Shown here piece after piece: positions 51,020 to 60,148 of a stretch of DNA of 64,000 bases. This DNA is from an uncultured Tenacibaculum sp. GTDB taxonomy: Bacteria; Bacteroidota; Bacteroidia; Flavobacteriales; Flavobacteriaceae. Position numbers and translations under genes: made by a program. Below the pieces are notes generated by a model. That model saw only the letters and a program-made list of their open reading frames with translations, did no database searches and had not been told where the DNA came from. Each line of letters starts with the position of its first letter. Within the stretch, counting starts at the first letter, position 1. The stretch is from assembly GCF_947498805.1 (NCBI RefSeq), contig NZ_CANMLT010000006.1:124001-188000 (forward strand). The letters are read 5' to 3'.

Positions 51020-51023
51020 ACAG

Positions 51024-51031
51024 CAAAAATA
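51024..51031 (-). promoter_or_regulatory. -7 element TATTTTTG for recX, 4 nt from the start codon
   Basis: Exact TAnnTTTG match on the minus strand, within the 17-bp gap after the LytTR 2 stop; predicts a leaderless recX message independent of the two-component operon. Confidence 0.58.
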
Positions 51032-51036
51032 CAATG

Positions 51037-51753
51037 CTACTTCCAGTTATTTAAAAAAGAAACTACCTTTTCTTTATAGCTAGCTCCAATAGGTATTTCT
51101 GTAGAATTCACTTCGATATCATTTACAGTAAATGCAGATATTTTATCAATATTTATAATATACGAACGGTGCACTCTTAGGAAGTTCTTTTCTTTTAGTT
51201 CTTCTTCTATTTCACTTATTCGGTATTTAGAAACTATTTTTTTATTGTTCGTGGTATGAATTTTAATATAATCTTTCAAACTCTCAATAAACAAGATATC
51301 TTCCAAGATAACTTTATGAAATTTATTCCCTGATTTTATCAGCATAAACTCCTCCGCAGCTTCTTTATTGGGTACAACCTCAACCGCTGTTTTGTTATCC
51401 TTTACAAAGCGATCTACCGCTTTAAAAAAGCGTTCAAAAGTAATGGGTTTTAACAAGTAATCAATTACCCCTAAATCATAACTTTCTATAGCATAATCTC
51501 TGTAAGCCGTTGTAAAAATTGTTTTAGGAGGATTCTTTAAGGTTTTTAAAAAATCGATACCTGTTAAGTTTGGCATTTTTATATCTAAAAACAACAAATC
51601 AACTTGCTGTGTATTTAATATTTCAAAGGCTTTAATTGCATTATTACACGTTGCTACGACTTCTAAGCTTTCTATTTTCCCAATGTGTTTCTCTAGCAAT
51701 TTAATTGCTAATGGCTCATCATCTACTAACAAACATTTTATTTTCTTATTCAT
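51037..51753 (-). CDS. LytTR-family response regulator, module 2
   Basis: Protein of 238 residues: receiver KIKCLLVDDEPLAIKLLEKHI, phospho-Asp in DLLFLDIKMPNLTGIDF, Lys in YLLKPITFERFFKAV, then LytTR domain (residues about 140-238: FMLIKSGNKFHKVILEDILFIESLKDYIKIHTT...NFLRVHRSYIINIDKISAFTVNDIEV...IPIGASYKEKV). It follows the kinase gene by one base, so the two are coupled. Confidence 0.93.
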   Translation of the reverse strand: MNKKIKCLLVDDEPLAIKLLEKHIGKIESLEVVATCNNAIKAFEILNTQQVDLLFLDIKMPNLTGIDFLKTLKNPPKTIFTTAYRDYAIESYDLGVIDYLLKPITFERFFKAVDRFVKDNKTAVEVVPNKEAAEEFMLIKSGNKFHKVILEDILFIESLKDYIKIHTTNNKKIVSKYRISEIEEELKEKNFLRVHRSYIINIDKISAFTVNDIEVNSTEIPIGASYKEKVVSFLNNWK

Positions 51754-51754
51754 A

Positions 51755-52831
51755 TTACTGATTCACCATTAATGTTACTTCAAATGTATTTTCTGTTCCT
51801 CCAATAGCCAATTCATATCCTTCATTATAAATTAAATCTAGCTGCTTTTTAACATTTAACAATCCTAGATTCCCTTTATTATTTGATTGATAATCTTTAG
51901 AGACAGTATTCTTTATATTAAAAACAAATTTAGCATCTTTACTGGACACATGAATATTAATCTCCGGAGAGCCACTATCCTCTCCTGCTCCATGTTTAAA
52001 AGCATTTTCTACTAGAGACAATAAAATTAATGGTGGAATCTCTGTATCGTTTTCAATATCTTCTACAAACGTAACTTTTAGTCTTTCATCGTAACGTAAT
52101 TTTTCCAATTCAATAAAATTCTTTAATAATTCTATTTCACTTGAAAGCAACACAAATTTTCCATTACATCGATACAAAACATGATCTAAAATTTCAGAAA
52201 GCTTGCTAATTGAAGTAGATGTTTTTGGTGAATTTATGATAGAAAGTGAATATATATTATTCAATGTATTGAACAAAAAGTGTGGGTTTAATTGCCCTTT
52301 TAATGTTTTTAATTCTATTTCTGATTTCTCTTTTGCTAAGGTTAACTTTTTTGATTTTTCTCTTGAATCTTCAAAATAATACTTCACTGCAACAAACACT
52401 AAAACATTGAGTAAAATTGTAGGAATATATTTTGCCAGTAACCATCTATAATCCGAGAAAATTTCTTGAATAGATTCTTGTTCAAATGGAGGTACCCTCA
52501 CCAAAGGTTCAGCTACATGAACTACCAACACTCGACTCAAGACACCAAACAAATAAAAAGCTCCTAAAAACACTAATATCGAAAGCAGATATTTTTTGGT
52601 TTTTATAAATTTAGGTATCCAAAAATAAGCAACAAAATAGGCTGCTATTATCTGAGTTACAAAACTTAAGCAATTAAATATCAAAGCCTCAACAATAGTA
52701 AAATGTTGGTTCTTATCATTAATAATAATATCTCTTAGAAGGTCTAAACTAAAAAGTATAAACCAAAATAATATATGACGAGCATATTGGTTCTTTCTAA
52801 TATATTCAGAAAATTTTTGTAGTGCATCCAT
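51755..52831 (-). CDS. LytS-type sensor histidine kinase, module 2
   Basis: Kinase of 358 residues with four TM helices (ARHILFWFILFSLDLLRDI, ALIFNCLSFVTQIIAAYFVAYFWIP, YLLSILVFLGAFYLFGVLSRV, TILLNVLVFVAVKYY), a coiled-coil linker (KLTLAKEKSEIELKTLKGQ) and a PF06580 domain with phospho-His in GQLNPHFLFNTLNNIYSLSI, followed by LILLSLVENAFKHGA and NKGNLGLLNVKKQLDLIY for ATP binding. Same domain design as the kinase at 30441. Divergent from TonB receptor 2. TATTTTTG ends 7 nt before the ATG. Confidence 0.92.
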   Translation of the reverse strand: MDALQKFSEYIRKNQYARHILFWFILFSLDLLRDIIINDKNQHFTIVEALIFNCLSFVTQIIAAYFVAYFWIPKFIKTKKYLLSILVFLGAFYLFGVLSRVLVVHVAEPLVRVPPFEQESIQEIFSDYRWLLAKYIPTILLNVLVFVAVKYYFEDSREKSKKLTLAKEKSEIELKTLKGQLNPHFLFNTLNNIYSLSIINSPKTSTSISKLSEILDHVLYRCNGKFVLLSSEIELLKNFIELEKLRYDERLKVTFVEDIENDTEIPPLILLSLVENAFKHGAGEDSGSPEINIHVSSKDAKFVFNIKNTVSKDYQSNNKGNLGLLNVKKQLDLIYNEGYELAIGGTENTFEVTLMVNQ

Positions 52832-52838
52832 ATCACCA

Positions 52839-52846
52839 CAAAAATA
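52839..52846 (-). promoter_or_regulatory. -7 element TATTTTTG for LytS 2, 7 nt from the start codon
   Basis: Exact TAnnTTTG match on the minus strand; the predicted leader is only 2-4 nt. Confidence 0.55.
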
Positions 52847-52890
52847 AACGCTATTCCTTCAAATTCTACAATGAGTAGACGAAACTTGGT

Positions 52891-52924
52891 TTTTTACTCC
52901 CAAACAACCACTTTCGACTCCCTA
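52891..52924 (+). promoter_or_regulatory. Direct repeats in the divergent region, LytTR-like operator candidate
   Basis: The motif TTTnnACTCCCnAA occurs twice (ACTCCC at 52896-52901 and 52917-52922), exactly 21 bp apart, the two-turn spacing used by LytTR DNA-binding domains. A related CACCCC lies at 52975-52980. Position between the LytS/LytTR operon and its receptor fits cross-regulation; the match is by eye. Confidence 0.45.
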
Positions 52925-53040
52925 ATTAATTCGGTCTTTAAAAAACACTTTAACGTCGATTTTTCACCCCTGTTTATCTATATATAAAATAGTGCATGCT
53001 AGAATGATTCACATTTGCGGTATAACTCAAATTAAACGAA

Positions 53041-55371
53041 ATGAAAAAAATATTCTGCATGCTCATCTTCTTGAGCTCAGTAGCTTTAACCGCCCAAGTA
53101 ACCATCAAAGGAAAGGTACTTGAACAAAACTCTAATCAACCATTAGAGTTTGCCACTGTTATTTTAACAGACCCAGCCACCAAACAAATTATTGCTGGAG
53201 AAACTACAGATCAAAACGGACAATACACTATAAAAACTAAACAAGGAACCTATGATATTAAAGTTGAGTTCATTGGTTTTAAAAACAAGTCTATTCAAAA
53301 TATATCTTTGAGTAAAAATCAAACGATTCCAACTTTCTTTTTAGAAGAAGATGCTGAAAAATTAGATGAAATTGAAGTAACTGCCGAAAAGTCTACGACC
53401 GAATACAAATTAGACAAACGAGTGTTTAACGTTGGAAAAGATTTAATTTCTAAAGGAGGATCTGTTAATGATATTTTAAACAATGTTCCTTCTGTAAATG
53501 TCGATATTGAAGGAGCAGTTAGTCTAAGAGGAAACCCTAATGTTCGTATTTTAATAAATGGAAGGCCTTCAGTTTTAACAGCAAATAACGGATTAGAGTC
53601 TATTCCTTCAGAAACCATAGAAAAAGTAGAAGTAATTACCAATCCTTCTGCTAAATACGATGCTGAAGGAACTGCTGGTATTATTAATATAATTCTAAAA
53701 AAGAATAAAAAAGGGCGTTTTGGAAGTTCTTTACAAGTAACCACAGGTATACCAGACAACCATCGTGTGAATTATAACCTCAATTATAAAAAGGAAAAAT
53801 TCAACCTGTTTTCTAATCTTGGATATCGTTATATGAAATTTGATGGAAGCGGTTTTTTAAACAGAACGAATTTTAATGCTACCAACAATCCAATTTCTTT
53901 TTCAAACAGGACAACTCAAAGCACAAGAAGCAGGAGTACTTTTAATATTTATTTTGGAAGTGACTATTATATCAATGATAAAAACACCATTACTTTAAGT
54001 TATTATCACAGAAACAACTTAAGTAAAAACAGTGTTTCTTATGAGTTCGATTTTTTAAACAGTGCACAACAAACCGATAGCAAACTTTCGACAGAAGAGT
54101 TTTATAGAGAACCTCAAAAAGCCAATCAAATTGAGTTTAACTATGTAAAAACCTTTGATAAGAAAGGACAAAAATTCACTTTAAATCTTCAATACGATTT
54201 CTGGAATGACGATGAAAATGAGTTTGTAAAAGAACAGCAACTATTCCCTGCTAACGCAACTATTAACACTTTACAAAGTAGAGATATTGAAAGTAGTAAA
54301 GACTTCTTGTTTCAATCGGACTTTAAACTTCCTATTACAAAAAAATCGCATATAGAAATGGGAATTAAAGGAGAGCTTAGAAATATAGATAGTGATTACA
54401 AAGTTTGGGACAATACCGTTTTAATAGATAGTTTAGATAATCTATTACGCTACCAAGAGCGTATTTACGGAGCCTATGTTCAATACGGAAACAGAAAGAA
54501 CAAACTACAGTATTTATTAGGTTTACGTGCTGAACATGCGAACACTGGAAGTACCGATAGAAAAGACCAATTTAGAACAGACAAAAGTTATACTGATTTT
54601 TTCCCAACAGCTCACTTGACGTATAATTTTAGTCAAGCAACCAATTTACAGTTAAGTTATAGCAGAAGAATTCGTCGTCCGAGCTTCTGGCATTTAAATC
54701 CGTTTGGTGGAATCTCCGATCGTAGAAATATTCGTGTAGGAAATCCAGATTTAGATCCTATGTATACCAATTCTTATGAATTAGGTTTTCTAAAAAGATG
54801 GAGTAAGTTTACAGTGAATCCTTCTGTATACTATCAAAAAACTACCAATGTATTTGAAACTTTAGTTACGGCTAATTCTTTCGGTGCCTTGGTTTCAAAA
54901 CCTATCAATTCAGGAACTGAAAAAAGATTCGGAGCAGAACTAGCGGTTCGTTTTTCTCCATACAAATGGTGGAGATTATCTAGTGAATTCAATTATTTTT
55001 CATTTACACAACGTGGAATTTATACAGTAGATGACAATAACTGGTCTACTCGAGTAAACTCACGAATGAGGTTTTCTAAACTAACTATTCAAACAAGTTT
55101 TAATTACCAAGGAGAGCGTCAAAGCGGACAAATATTTACAGAGGCTCAATACCAAGCAAACGTGGGGATTAGTAAAGACTTTTGGAACGATAAAGCTACC
55201 ATAACCTTAAATATGAATAATATTTTCGATTCTCGTGTACGTAAGCAATTGATTACAGGAAGTAATTATACAGCATACCGCTATGAAAGACCTATAGGCC
55301 GTTTTTCTTCATTAACCTTTATTTATCGATTCAATAGAACTAAAAGAGATCGTGATCGTTTACCTGATTAA
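53041..55371 (+). CDS. TonB-dependent receptor-like outer-membrane protein, module 2
   Basis: Protein of 776 residues with the same plan as the receptor at 28001: signal peptide MKKIFCMLIFLSSVALTAQ; CarboxypepD_reg-like domain (VTIKGKVLEQNSNQPLEFATVIL...TDQNGQYTIKTKQGTYDIKVEFIGF); plug (LDEIEVTAEKSTTEYKLDKRVFNVGKDL...VNDILNNVPSVNVD, LRGNPNVRILINGRPSVLTANNGLESIPSETIEKVEVITNPSAKYDAEGTAGIINIILKK); OMP_b-brl_3 barrel ending SSLTFIYRFNRTKRDRDRLPD. It is divergent from a LytS/LytTR pair. The near -7 element CACATTTG (one mismatch) lies 25-33 nt upstream. Substrate unknown. Confidence 0.9.
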   Translation: MKKIFCMLIFLSSVALTAQVTIKGKVLEQNSNQPLEFATVILTDPATKQIIAGETTDQNGQYTIKTKQGTYDIKVEFIGFKNKSIQNISLSKNQTIPTFFLEEDAEKLDEIEVTAEKSTTEYKLDKRVFNVGKDLISKGGSVNDILNNVPSVNVDIEGAVSLRGNPNVRILINGRPSVLTANNGLESIPSETIEKVEVITNPSAKYDAEGTAGIINIILKKNKKGRFGSSLQVTTGIPDNHRVNYNLNYKKEKFNLFSNLGYRYMKFDGSGFLNRTNFNATNNPISFSNRTTQSTRSRSTFNIYFGSDYYINDKNTITLSYYHRNNLSKNSVSYEFDFLNSAQQTDSKLSTEEFYREPQKANQIEFNYVKTFDKKGQKFTLNLQYDFWNDDENEFVKEQQLFPANATINTLQSRDIESSKDFLFQSDFKLPITKKSHIEMGIKGELRNIDSDYKVWDNTVLIDSLDNLLRYQERIYGAYVQYGNRKNKLQYLLGLRAEHANTGSTDRKDQFRTDKSYTDFFPTAHLTYNFSQATNLQLSYSRRIRRPSFWHLNPFGGISDRRNIRVGNPDLDPMYTNSYELGFLKRWSKFTVNPSVYYQKTTNVFETLVTANSFGALVSKPINSGTEKRFGAELAVRFSPYKWWRLSSEFNYFSFTQRGIYTVDDNNWSTRVNSRMRFSKLTIQTSFNYQGERQSGQIFTEAQYQANVGISKDFWNDKATITLNMNNIFDSRVRKQLITGSNYTAYRYERPIGRFSSLTFIYRFNRTKRDRDRLPD

Positions 55372-55407
55372 TAAACAAATTATCAAAAATTAACAACCAT
55401 ATTTTAA

Positions 55408-55451
55408 AACAAAAAGGGCTGAAAGCACGATGACTTTCAACCCTTTTTTTA
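55408..55451. terminator. Bidirectional terminator between receptor 2 and the RND pump gene
   Basis: Stem AAAAAGGG-x-TGAAAG / CTTTCA-x-CCCTTTTT with one mismatch (about 55411-55425 and 55434-55447), 8-nt loop, tracts on both sides. Confidence 0.78.
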
Positions 55452-55467
55452 GTTAACAAATATTGTT

Positions 55468-58400
55468 TTACATAACTCTACGTAACCACATTTTAAAACG
55501 TGTTATTAGGTAGAATAATATTGGAACCACAATTAACGTTAAGAAGGTAGCTATGAATAATCCGTAAATTACTGTCCATGCTAATGGACCCCAGAAAATT
55601 ACGTTATCACCTCCCATATAAATATGTGGATTAAATTCACTAAATAATGTATAGAAGTTAATATTGAATCCAGTTGCTAACGGAATTAATCCTAAGATGG
55701 TTGTAATTGCCGTTAATAATACCGGACGTAAACGAGCTTTACCTCCTCTAATGATTGCTTCTCCTAAGGTATTTACATCTACATAATCATCTTCAGCAAT
55801 ACCATTTTCAACTTTCTTTCTATCAATTAATAACTGAGTATAATCTAAGAGGACTACCCCATTGTTTACTACAATACCCGCCAATGAAATAATACCCATC
55901 ATGGTCATCATAATTACGAATGGTTTTGCAGTAATAATTAATCCTCCAAATACTCCAATTAAACTTAAGAAAATCGCTAACATGATAATTCCAGGCTTCG
56001 AAACTGAGTTGAATTGGAAAATTAAGATTAAGAAAATCAAACCAAGTCCAGAAAAGAACGCTCCCATTAAGAATGCCATTTGCTTGTTTTGTTCTTCAAT
56101 CTGTCCAGTATAATTAATCTTTACAGTATCTGGTTGTTCTGTAAACGATTTCATTTCATTTTCAATCTGCGCTACAATTGCCGCTGCATCTGTATACCCT
56201 GGAGCTAATGCCGAATAAACAGTTACCACACGTTTTACATCTTTATGCTTAATAGCACTATATCCTGAGGTATTGGTTTGTTTCGCGATAGCTGATACTG
56301 GAATCTCTTTGATTTGACCAGAAGCCATATCTCTAAAGGTTATTTTCTGATTGAAAATAGCACTCTTATTATATCTATTATCCTTGTTAAAACGTACATA
56401 GATATCATAATCTTCACCGTCTTCTTTATAAATACCCGCTTTCGATCCGAAAATTGCATTACGTAATTGACTACCTACTTGAGAAGAGTTTACTCCTAAT
56501 TCTCCAGCCTTTTTACGATCTACATTTACCAACATCGATGGCTTTGATTTATTAACATCAATCTTTAATTCATCAATACCAGCAATACTTTTCGAATTGA
56601 TAAAATCACGCATTTTTTCTGCTGTATTAATCAATTCTCCATAATCCTTTCCTTCTAATTCAATATTAATAGGATATCCTGCTGGTGGTCCAACGGCTTC
56701 TTTTTCTACAGAAATTGCCAATCCTGGATAAATTCCTTTTAAGGCCTCCGTTACTTTCTTCTGCAACTCCTTACTATCTGCTCCTTCACGGTATTTATAC
56801 TCACGCATTGAAGCGGTAATCTTTCCTCTGTGTGGCATTTCTGCGGTAGATCCACCATCTGTTTGTGGATTTCCAGATCCTGCTCCTACTTGAGAAACGG
56901 CACTTTCTACTAAGAAGTTATGATCACCATGCATATACTCAGGAGAGTTTAATACATTGTATACACGTTCTTCTAGGTCTTTCATAATCAGATTTGTCTT
57001 TTCAATATCGGTTCCTTGTGGATATTCGATATAAACAATAATCTGATTTGGTGTGTTATCTGGGAAGAATTCTACTTTTGTTCTCTGACTCTGCACTGAA
57101 GCTCCAAACCCTCCAAAAGCAAAGAATAATAAAAGGAATGTTCCTAGCGTAATTACATACGGTCTCCACCCTTTTAAAGCAGCTCTTAATGCTCTTTCAT
57201 AAAAACGCTCCCAACGTGGTAATACATTATTTTGAAACGCATTTGCCCATGGTCTTAAAGCCATTCGATACACCCATAACATAATTGCTGTGAATACCAT
57301 GATTGACCCTAAAGCTCTATATGTTCCTCCAAAAATGATTATCAGTAATCCAATTACTGCCATGATAGATGACAAGGTGATAATTCTCTTTAATGGCATG
57401 TTCTTATCTTCAACACTCATAAATTGAGATACCATTACTGAGTTAAAGAAAATTGCCACAAATAAAGACGATCCTAATACTACTGATAACGTTACTGGGA
57501 AGTAAATCATAAACTGTCCCATTACTCCAGGCCACATTCCTAAAGGAATAAATGCCGCTACAGTTGTTGCTGTAGAAATGATAATTGGAAAAGCAATCTC
57601 TCCAATACCTTTTTTAGCTGCTTCAATTCTTGGCATTCCTTCATCCATTAAACGATATACGTTTTCTACAACCACAATACCATTATCTACTAACATTCCA
57701 AGTCCCATAATTAATCCGAAAAGAATCATGGTGTTCATCGTATATCCTAACCAACTTAAGATCATTAAGGACATGAACATCGACATTGGAATTGCAAATC
57801 CTACGAACAATGCATTTTTAAATCCAAGGAAGAACATTAGTACTAATACTACTAAGATTACCCCGAAAATAATGTTGTTTACTAAATCATCTACCTGACC
57901 AATTGTTTTTGATGATTGATCATTGGCAATTGTAACTTTTAAATTACTTGGAAAAACATTTTCTCTAGCATCCTTTACAATTACTTGAATCTTCTCAGCT
58001 GCCTCTACCATGTTTTTACCAGAACGTTTCTTTACATCAAGCATTACTACTGCTTCACCAAACTCACGTGCATAGGTAGTTTTATCTTTATCTTTAAAAG
58101 AAACACTTGCAATATCTTTTAAGTAAATTGAGTTTCCTTTTTCAGATTTTACCACAAAGTTTTGTAATTCTTGCGGATCTTCTATTTCTCCTAAAATTCG
58201 AATGGTTCTACGTTGCCCACTTGCAATCAAATTACCAGCAGACATGGTTAAGTTCCCTCCATTTACCGAGTTGATAATATCTTGGAAACTCACCTGAGCA
58301 GCCATCATTTTATAAATATCAACCGCAATCTCTACTTCTTTCTCCTCTGCTCCACGGATATCTACTTTCTTGATCTCTGGTAAATCTTCAATCTCATCTT

Positions 58401-58932
58401 CTAAATACTCACCAAACTCTTTTAACTTATCTACTGGATAATCTCCTGAGATGTTAATGTTTAAGATTGGCATTTCTTCAGACATACTCAATTCAAACAC
58501 ATTTGGTTCTACTTTAGCCCCGTTAAAGGTTGGCCAATCTTCACCAGAAGTTTCTTGATCTATCTCGTCTTTTACTTTTTGCTTCGCTTGGTCTACGGTA
58601 ATGTTTTCATCAAACTCTACCACTACCATTGAGTAATCTTCTTGTGATGTAGAAGTAATTTCTACCACATTACTTACCGTTTTTAATTTATCTTCTAACG
58701 GATCTGTAATTAATTTCTCTATATCTTCGGCAGTGTTTCCAGGGTATATAGAACTAATGTAAATCTTAGTTTCTCTAATCTCCGGAAAGTTTTCTCTTGG
58801 CATACTTAAGAAGGCAGAAATACCCATAATAAGTATCATCACCATCATTACATAAATGGTTGTCTTATTATTAATTGCCCAAGAGGATAAACCGAATTCT
58901 TTATCGACTTGTTTTTTTTGTTTTTCAGTCAT
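55468..58932 (-). CDS. RND efflux pump inner-membrane transporter (AcrB/HAE1-like)
   Basis: Proton-driven tripartite pump transporter of 1154 residues. TM1 (NNKTTIYVMMVMILIMGISAFLSMPRENFPEI), first pore domain (IYPGNTAEDIEKLITDPLEDKLKTVSNVVEITSTSQ), TM2-6 including GLIMGLGMLVDNGIVVVENVYRLMDEG, an extra hydrophobic stretch in the cytoplasmic linker region (IITLSSIMAVIGLLIIIFGGTYRALGSIMVFTAIMLWVY), second pore domain, and TM8-12 with IISLAGIVVNNGVVLLDYTQ. In TM4 the usual AcrB Asp-Asp pair is Asp-Asn. It ends the tetR-tolC-mfp-RND operon, 23 bp after the adaptor gene. Substrates unknown. Confidence 0.94.
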   Translation of the reverse strand: MTEKQKKQVDKEFGLSSWAINNKTTIYVMMVMILIMGISAFLSMPRENFPEIRETKIYISSIYPGNTAEDIEKLITDPLEDKLKTVSNVVEITSTSQEDYSMVVVEFDENITVDQAKQKVKDEIDQETSGEDWPTFNGAKVEPNVFELSMSEEMPILNINISGDYPVDKLKEFGEYLEDEIEDLPEIKKVDIRGAEEKEVEIAVDIYKMMAAQVSFQDIINSVNGGNLTMSAGNLIASGQRRTIRILGEIEDPQELQNFVVKSEKGNSIYLKDIASVSFKDKDKTTYAREFGEAVVMLDVKKRSGKNMVEAAEKIQVIVKDARENVFPSNLKVTIANDQSSKTIGQVDDLVNNIIFGVILVVLVLMFFLGFKNALFVGFAIPMSMFMSLMILSWLGYTMNTMILFGLIMGLGMLVDNGIVVVENVYRLMDEGMPRIEAAKKGIGEIAFPIIISTATTVAAFIPLGMWPGVMGQFMIYFPVTLSVVLGSSLFVAIFFNSVMVSQFMSVEDKNMPLKRIITLSSIMAVIGLLIIIFGGTYRALGSIMVFTAIMLWVYRMALRPWANAFQNNVLPRWERFYERALRAALKGWRPYVITLGTFLLLFFAFGGFGASVQSQRTKVEFFPDNTPNQIIVYIEYPQGTDIEKTNLIMKDLEERVYNVLNSPEYMHGDHNFLVESAVSQVGAGSGNPQTDGGSTAEMPHRGKITASMREYKYREGADSKELQKKVTEALKGIYPGLAISVEKEAVGPPAGYPINIELEGKDYGELINTAEKMRDFINSKSIAGIDELKIDVNKSKPSMLVNVDRKKAGELGVNSSQVGSQLRNAIFGSKAGIYKEDGEDYDIYVRFNKDNRYNKSAIFNQKITFRDMASGQIKEIPVSAIAKQTNTSGYSAIKHKDVKRVVTVYSALAPGYTDAAAIVAQIENEMKSFTEQPDTVKINYTGQIEEQNKQMAFLMGAFFSGLGLIFLILIFQFNSVSKPGIIMLAIFLSLIGVFGGLIITAKPFVIMMTMMGIISLAGIVVNNGVVLLDYTQLLIDRKKVENGIAEDDYVDVNTLGEAIIRGGKARLRPVLLTAITTILGLIPLATGFNINFYTLFSEFNPHIYMGGDNVIFWGPLAWTVIYGLFIATFLTLIVVPILFYLITRFKMWLRRVM

Positions 58933-58955
58933 TTTAACGTGTAGTCTTTAGTTGA

Positions 58956-60137
58956 TTATTTTGCTTGAGACACTGCTAAGATCTTCACCTCTTGCCCATC
59001 TTTTACACTACGAGCTCCTTCTTCTACAATCTGCGCTCCGTTTGCTACTCCAGATAAAACCTCAATAACATCTCCTTGTGTTTTTCCTGTAGTAATAATA
59101 GCCTGCTTAGCAACTCCTTTTTGATCTTTTACATCTTTTACTACATAGATATACTGCTCTCCTTTTGCATTTTCAGAAATAATACTCTGTGGAATTAAAA
59201 TTGCATTCGGATTTGTATAATCGTTGATTTTTAACTTTGCAGTTAGGTTTGGCTTGATGCTTCTATCTTTGTTAGGAACTCCAATCTCTACTTTAAAAGT
59301 TCTATTTGCTGGATTGATAAAGTTTCCTGCTTGACGAATAGTAGATTCTAATGATTTTCCTAAGATTGGAAACTCTACCTGAACACTTTTTCCTTTTTTA
59401 ATAGAAGTGATATAACTTTCTGGAACATCTGTTTCGATATACATATCTCCTAAGTTTACAATTCTAAAAACTTCAGATCCCATTCCTGGAGCAACTACCG
59501 TTCCTTGTTCTTTAATTACATCATCAATTACTCCTGTAAAAGGTGCTCTAATTACAGACTTTCCTAATTGTCTTTTTAATTGGTCTACCGCATTCTTTTG
59601 TGCTTCATAAGATGTTTTTGCTTGTAAGTATTGAATCTCAGATCCAATTCTTTGCTCCCATAATCTCTTTTGACGCTCGTAGGTAGTTTTTGCTAATGCA
59701 GCTTGTGCTTCTACTTGTGCTAACTGGTTTCCTAAACCACCATCATCAATTTTAGCTAAGGTTTGTCCTTTTACTACTTTTTGTCCTTCTTTTACAAAAA
59801 TGCGTACTAATTGCCCTGGCATTTCAGGATAAATCAAAACATTTTGTTTTGTTTGTACATCTCCTTGTAATTCTAAATAGTGTACAAAATCTTCAGTTTT
59901 TGCAGAAAACACTGTAATTAAAGGAACTTTTTTATTGGTATCTAATTCAGAAATCTTATCGTTTAATTGTTTGATCTCTGCAGCTAGTTCTTGCTGTTTT
60001 GTATCTAACTCTGCCTTCTTTGTTCTTATTTGAGCTAAATCATTGGTAGCAATTACATCTTGTACAGACTGCCCTTTGTCGCCTCCACATGAAGCTAAAA
60101 GTACAGATAGTAATACTATTGAATATATTTTTCTCAT
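58956..60137 (-). CDS. RND efflux periplasmic adaptor (membrane fusion protein) lipoprotein
   Basis: Lipoprotein of 393 residues (signal MRKIYSIVLLSVLLASC, Cys17). After a coiled coil (IRTKKAELDTKQQELAAEIKQLNDKISEL) comes the lipoyl half-motif IYPEMPGQLVRIFVKEGQKVVKGQTLAKIDDGGL, a long alpha-helical hairpin (QLAQVEAQAALAKTTYERQKRLWEQ...TSYEAQKNAVDQLKRQLGKSVIRAPFTGVIDDV), and beta-barrel plus membrane-proximal domains (TDVPESYITSIKKGKSVQVEFPIL). Links the pump to TolC. Middle gene of the efflux operon. Confidence 0.94.
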   Translation of the reverse strand: MRKIYSIVLLSVLLASCGGDKGQSVQDVIATNDLAQIRTKKAELDTKQQELAAEIKQLNDKISELDTNKKVPLITVFSAKTEDFVHYLELQGDVQTKQNVLIYPEMPGQLVRIFVKEGQKVVKGQTLAKIDDGGLGNQLAQVEAQAALAKTTYERQKRLWEQRIGSEIQYLQAKTSYEAQKNAVDQLKRQLGKSVIRAPFTGVIDDVIKEQGTVVAPGMGSEVFRIVNLGDMYIETDVPESYITSIKKGKSVQVEFPILGKSLESTIRQAGNFINPANRTFKVEIGVPNKDRSIKPNLTAKLKINDYTNPNAILIPQSIISENAKGEQYIYVVKDVKDQKGVAKQAIITTGKTQGDVIEVLSGVANGAQIVEEGARSVKDGQEVKILAVSQAK

Positions 60138-60148
60138 TATAGTTGATT

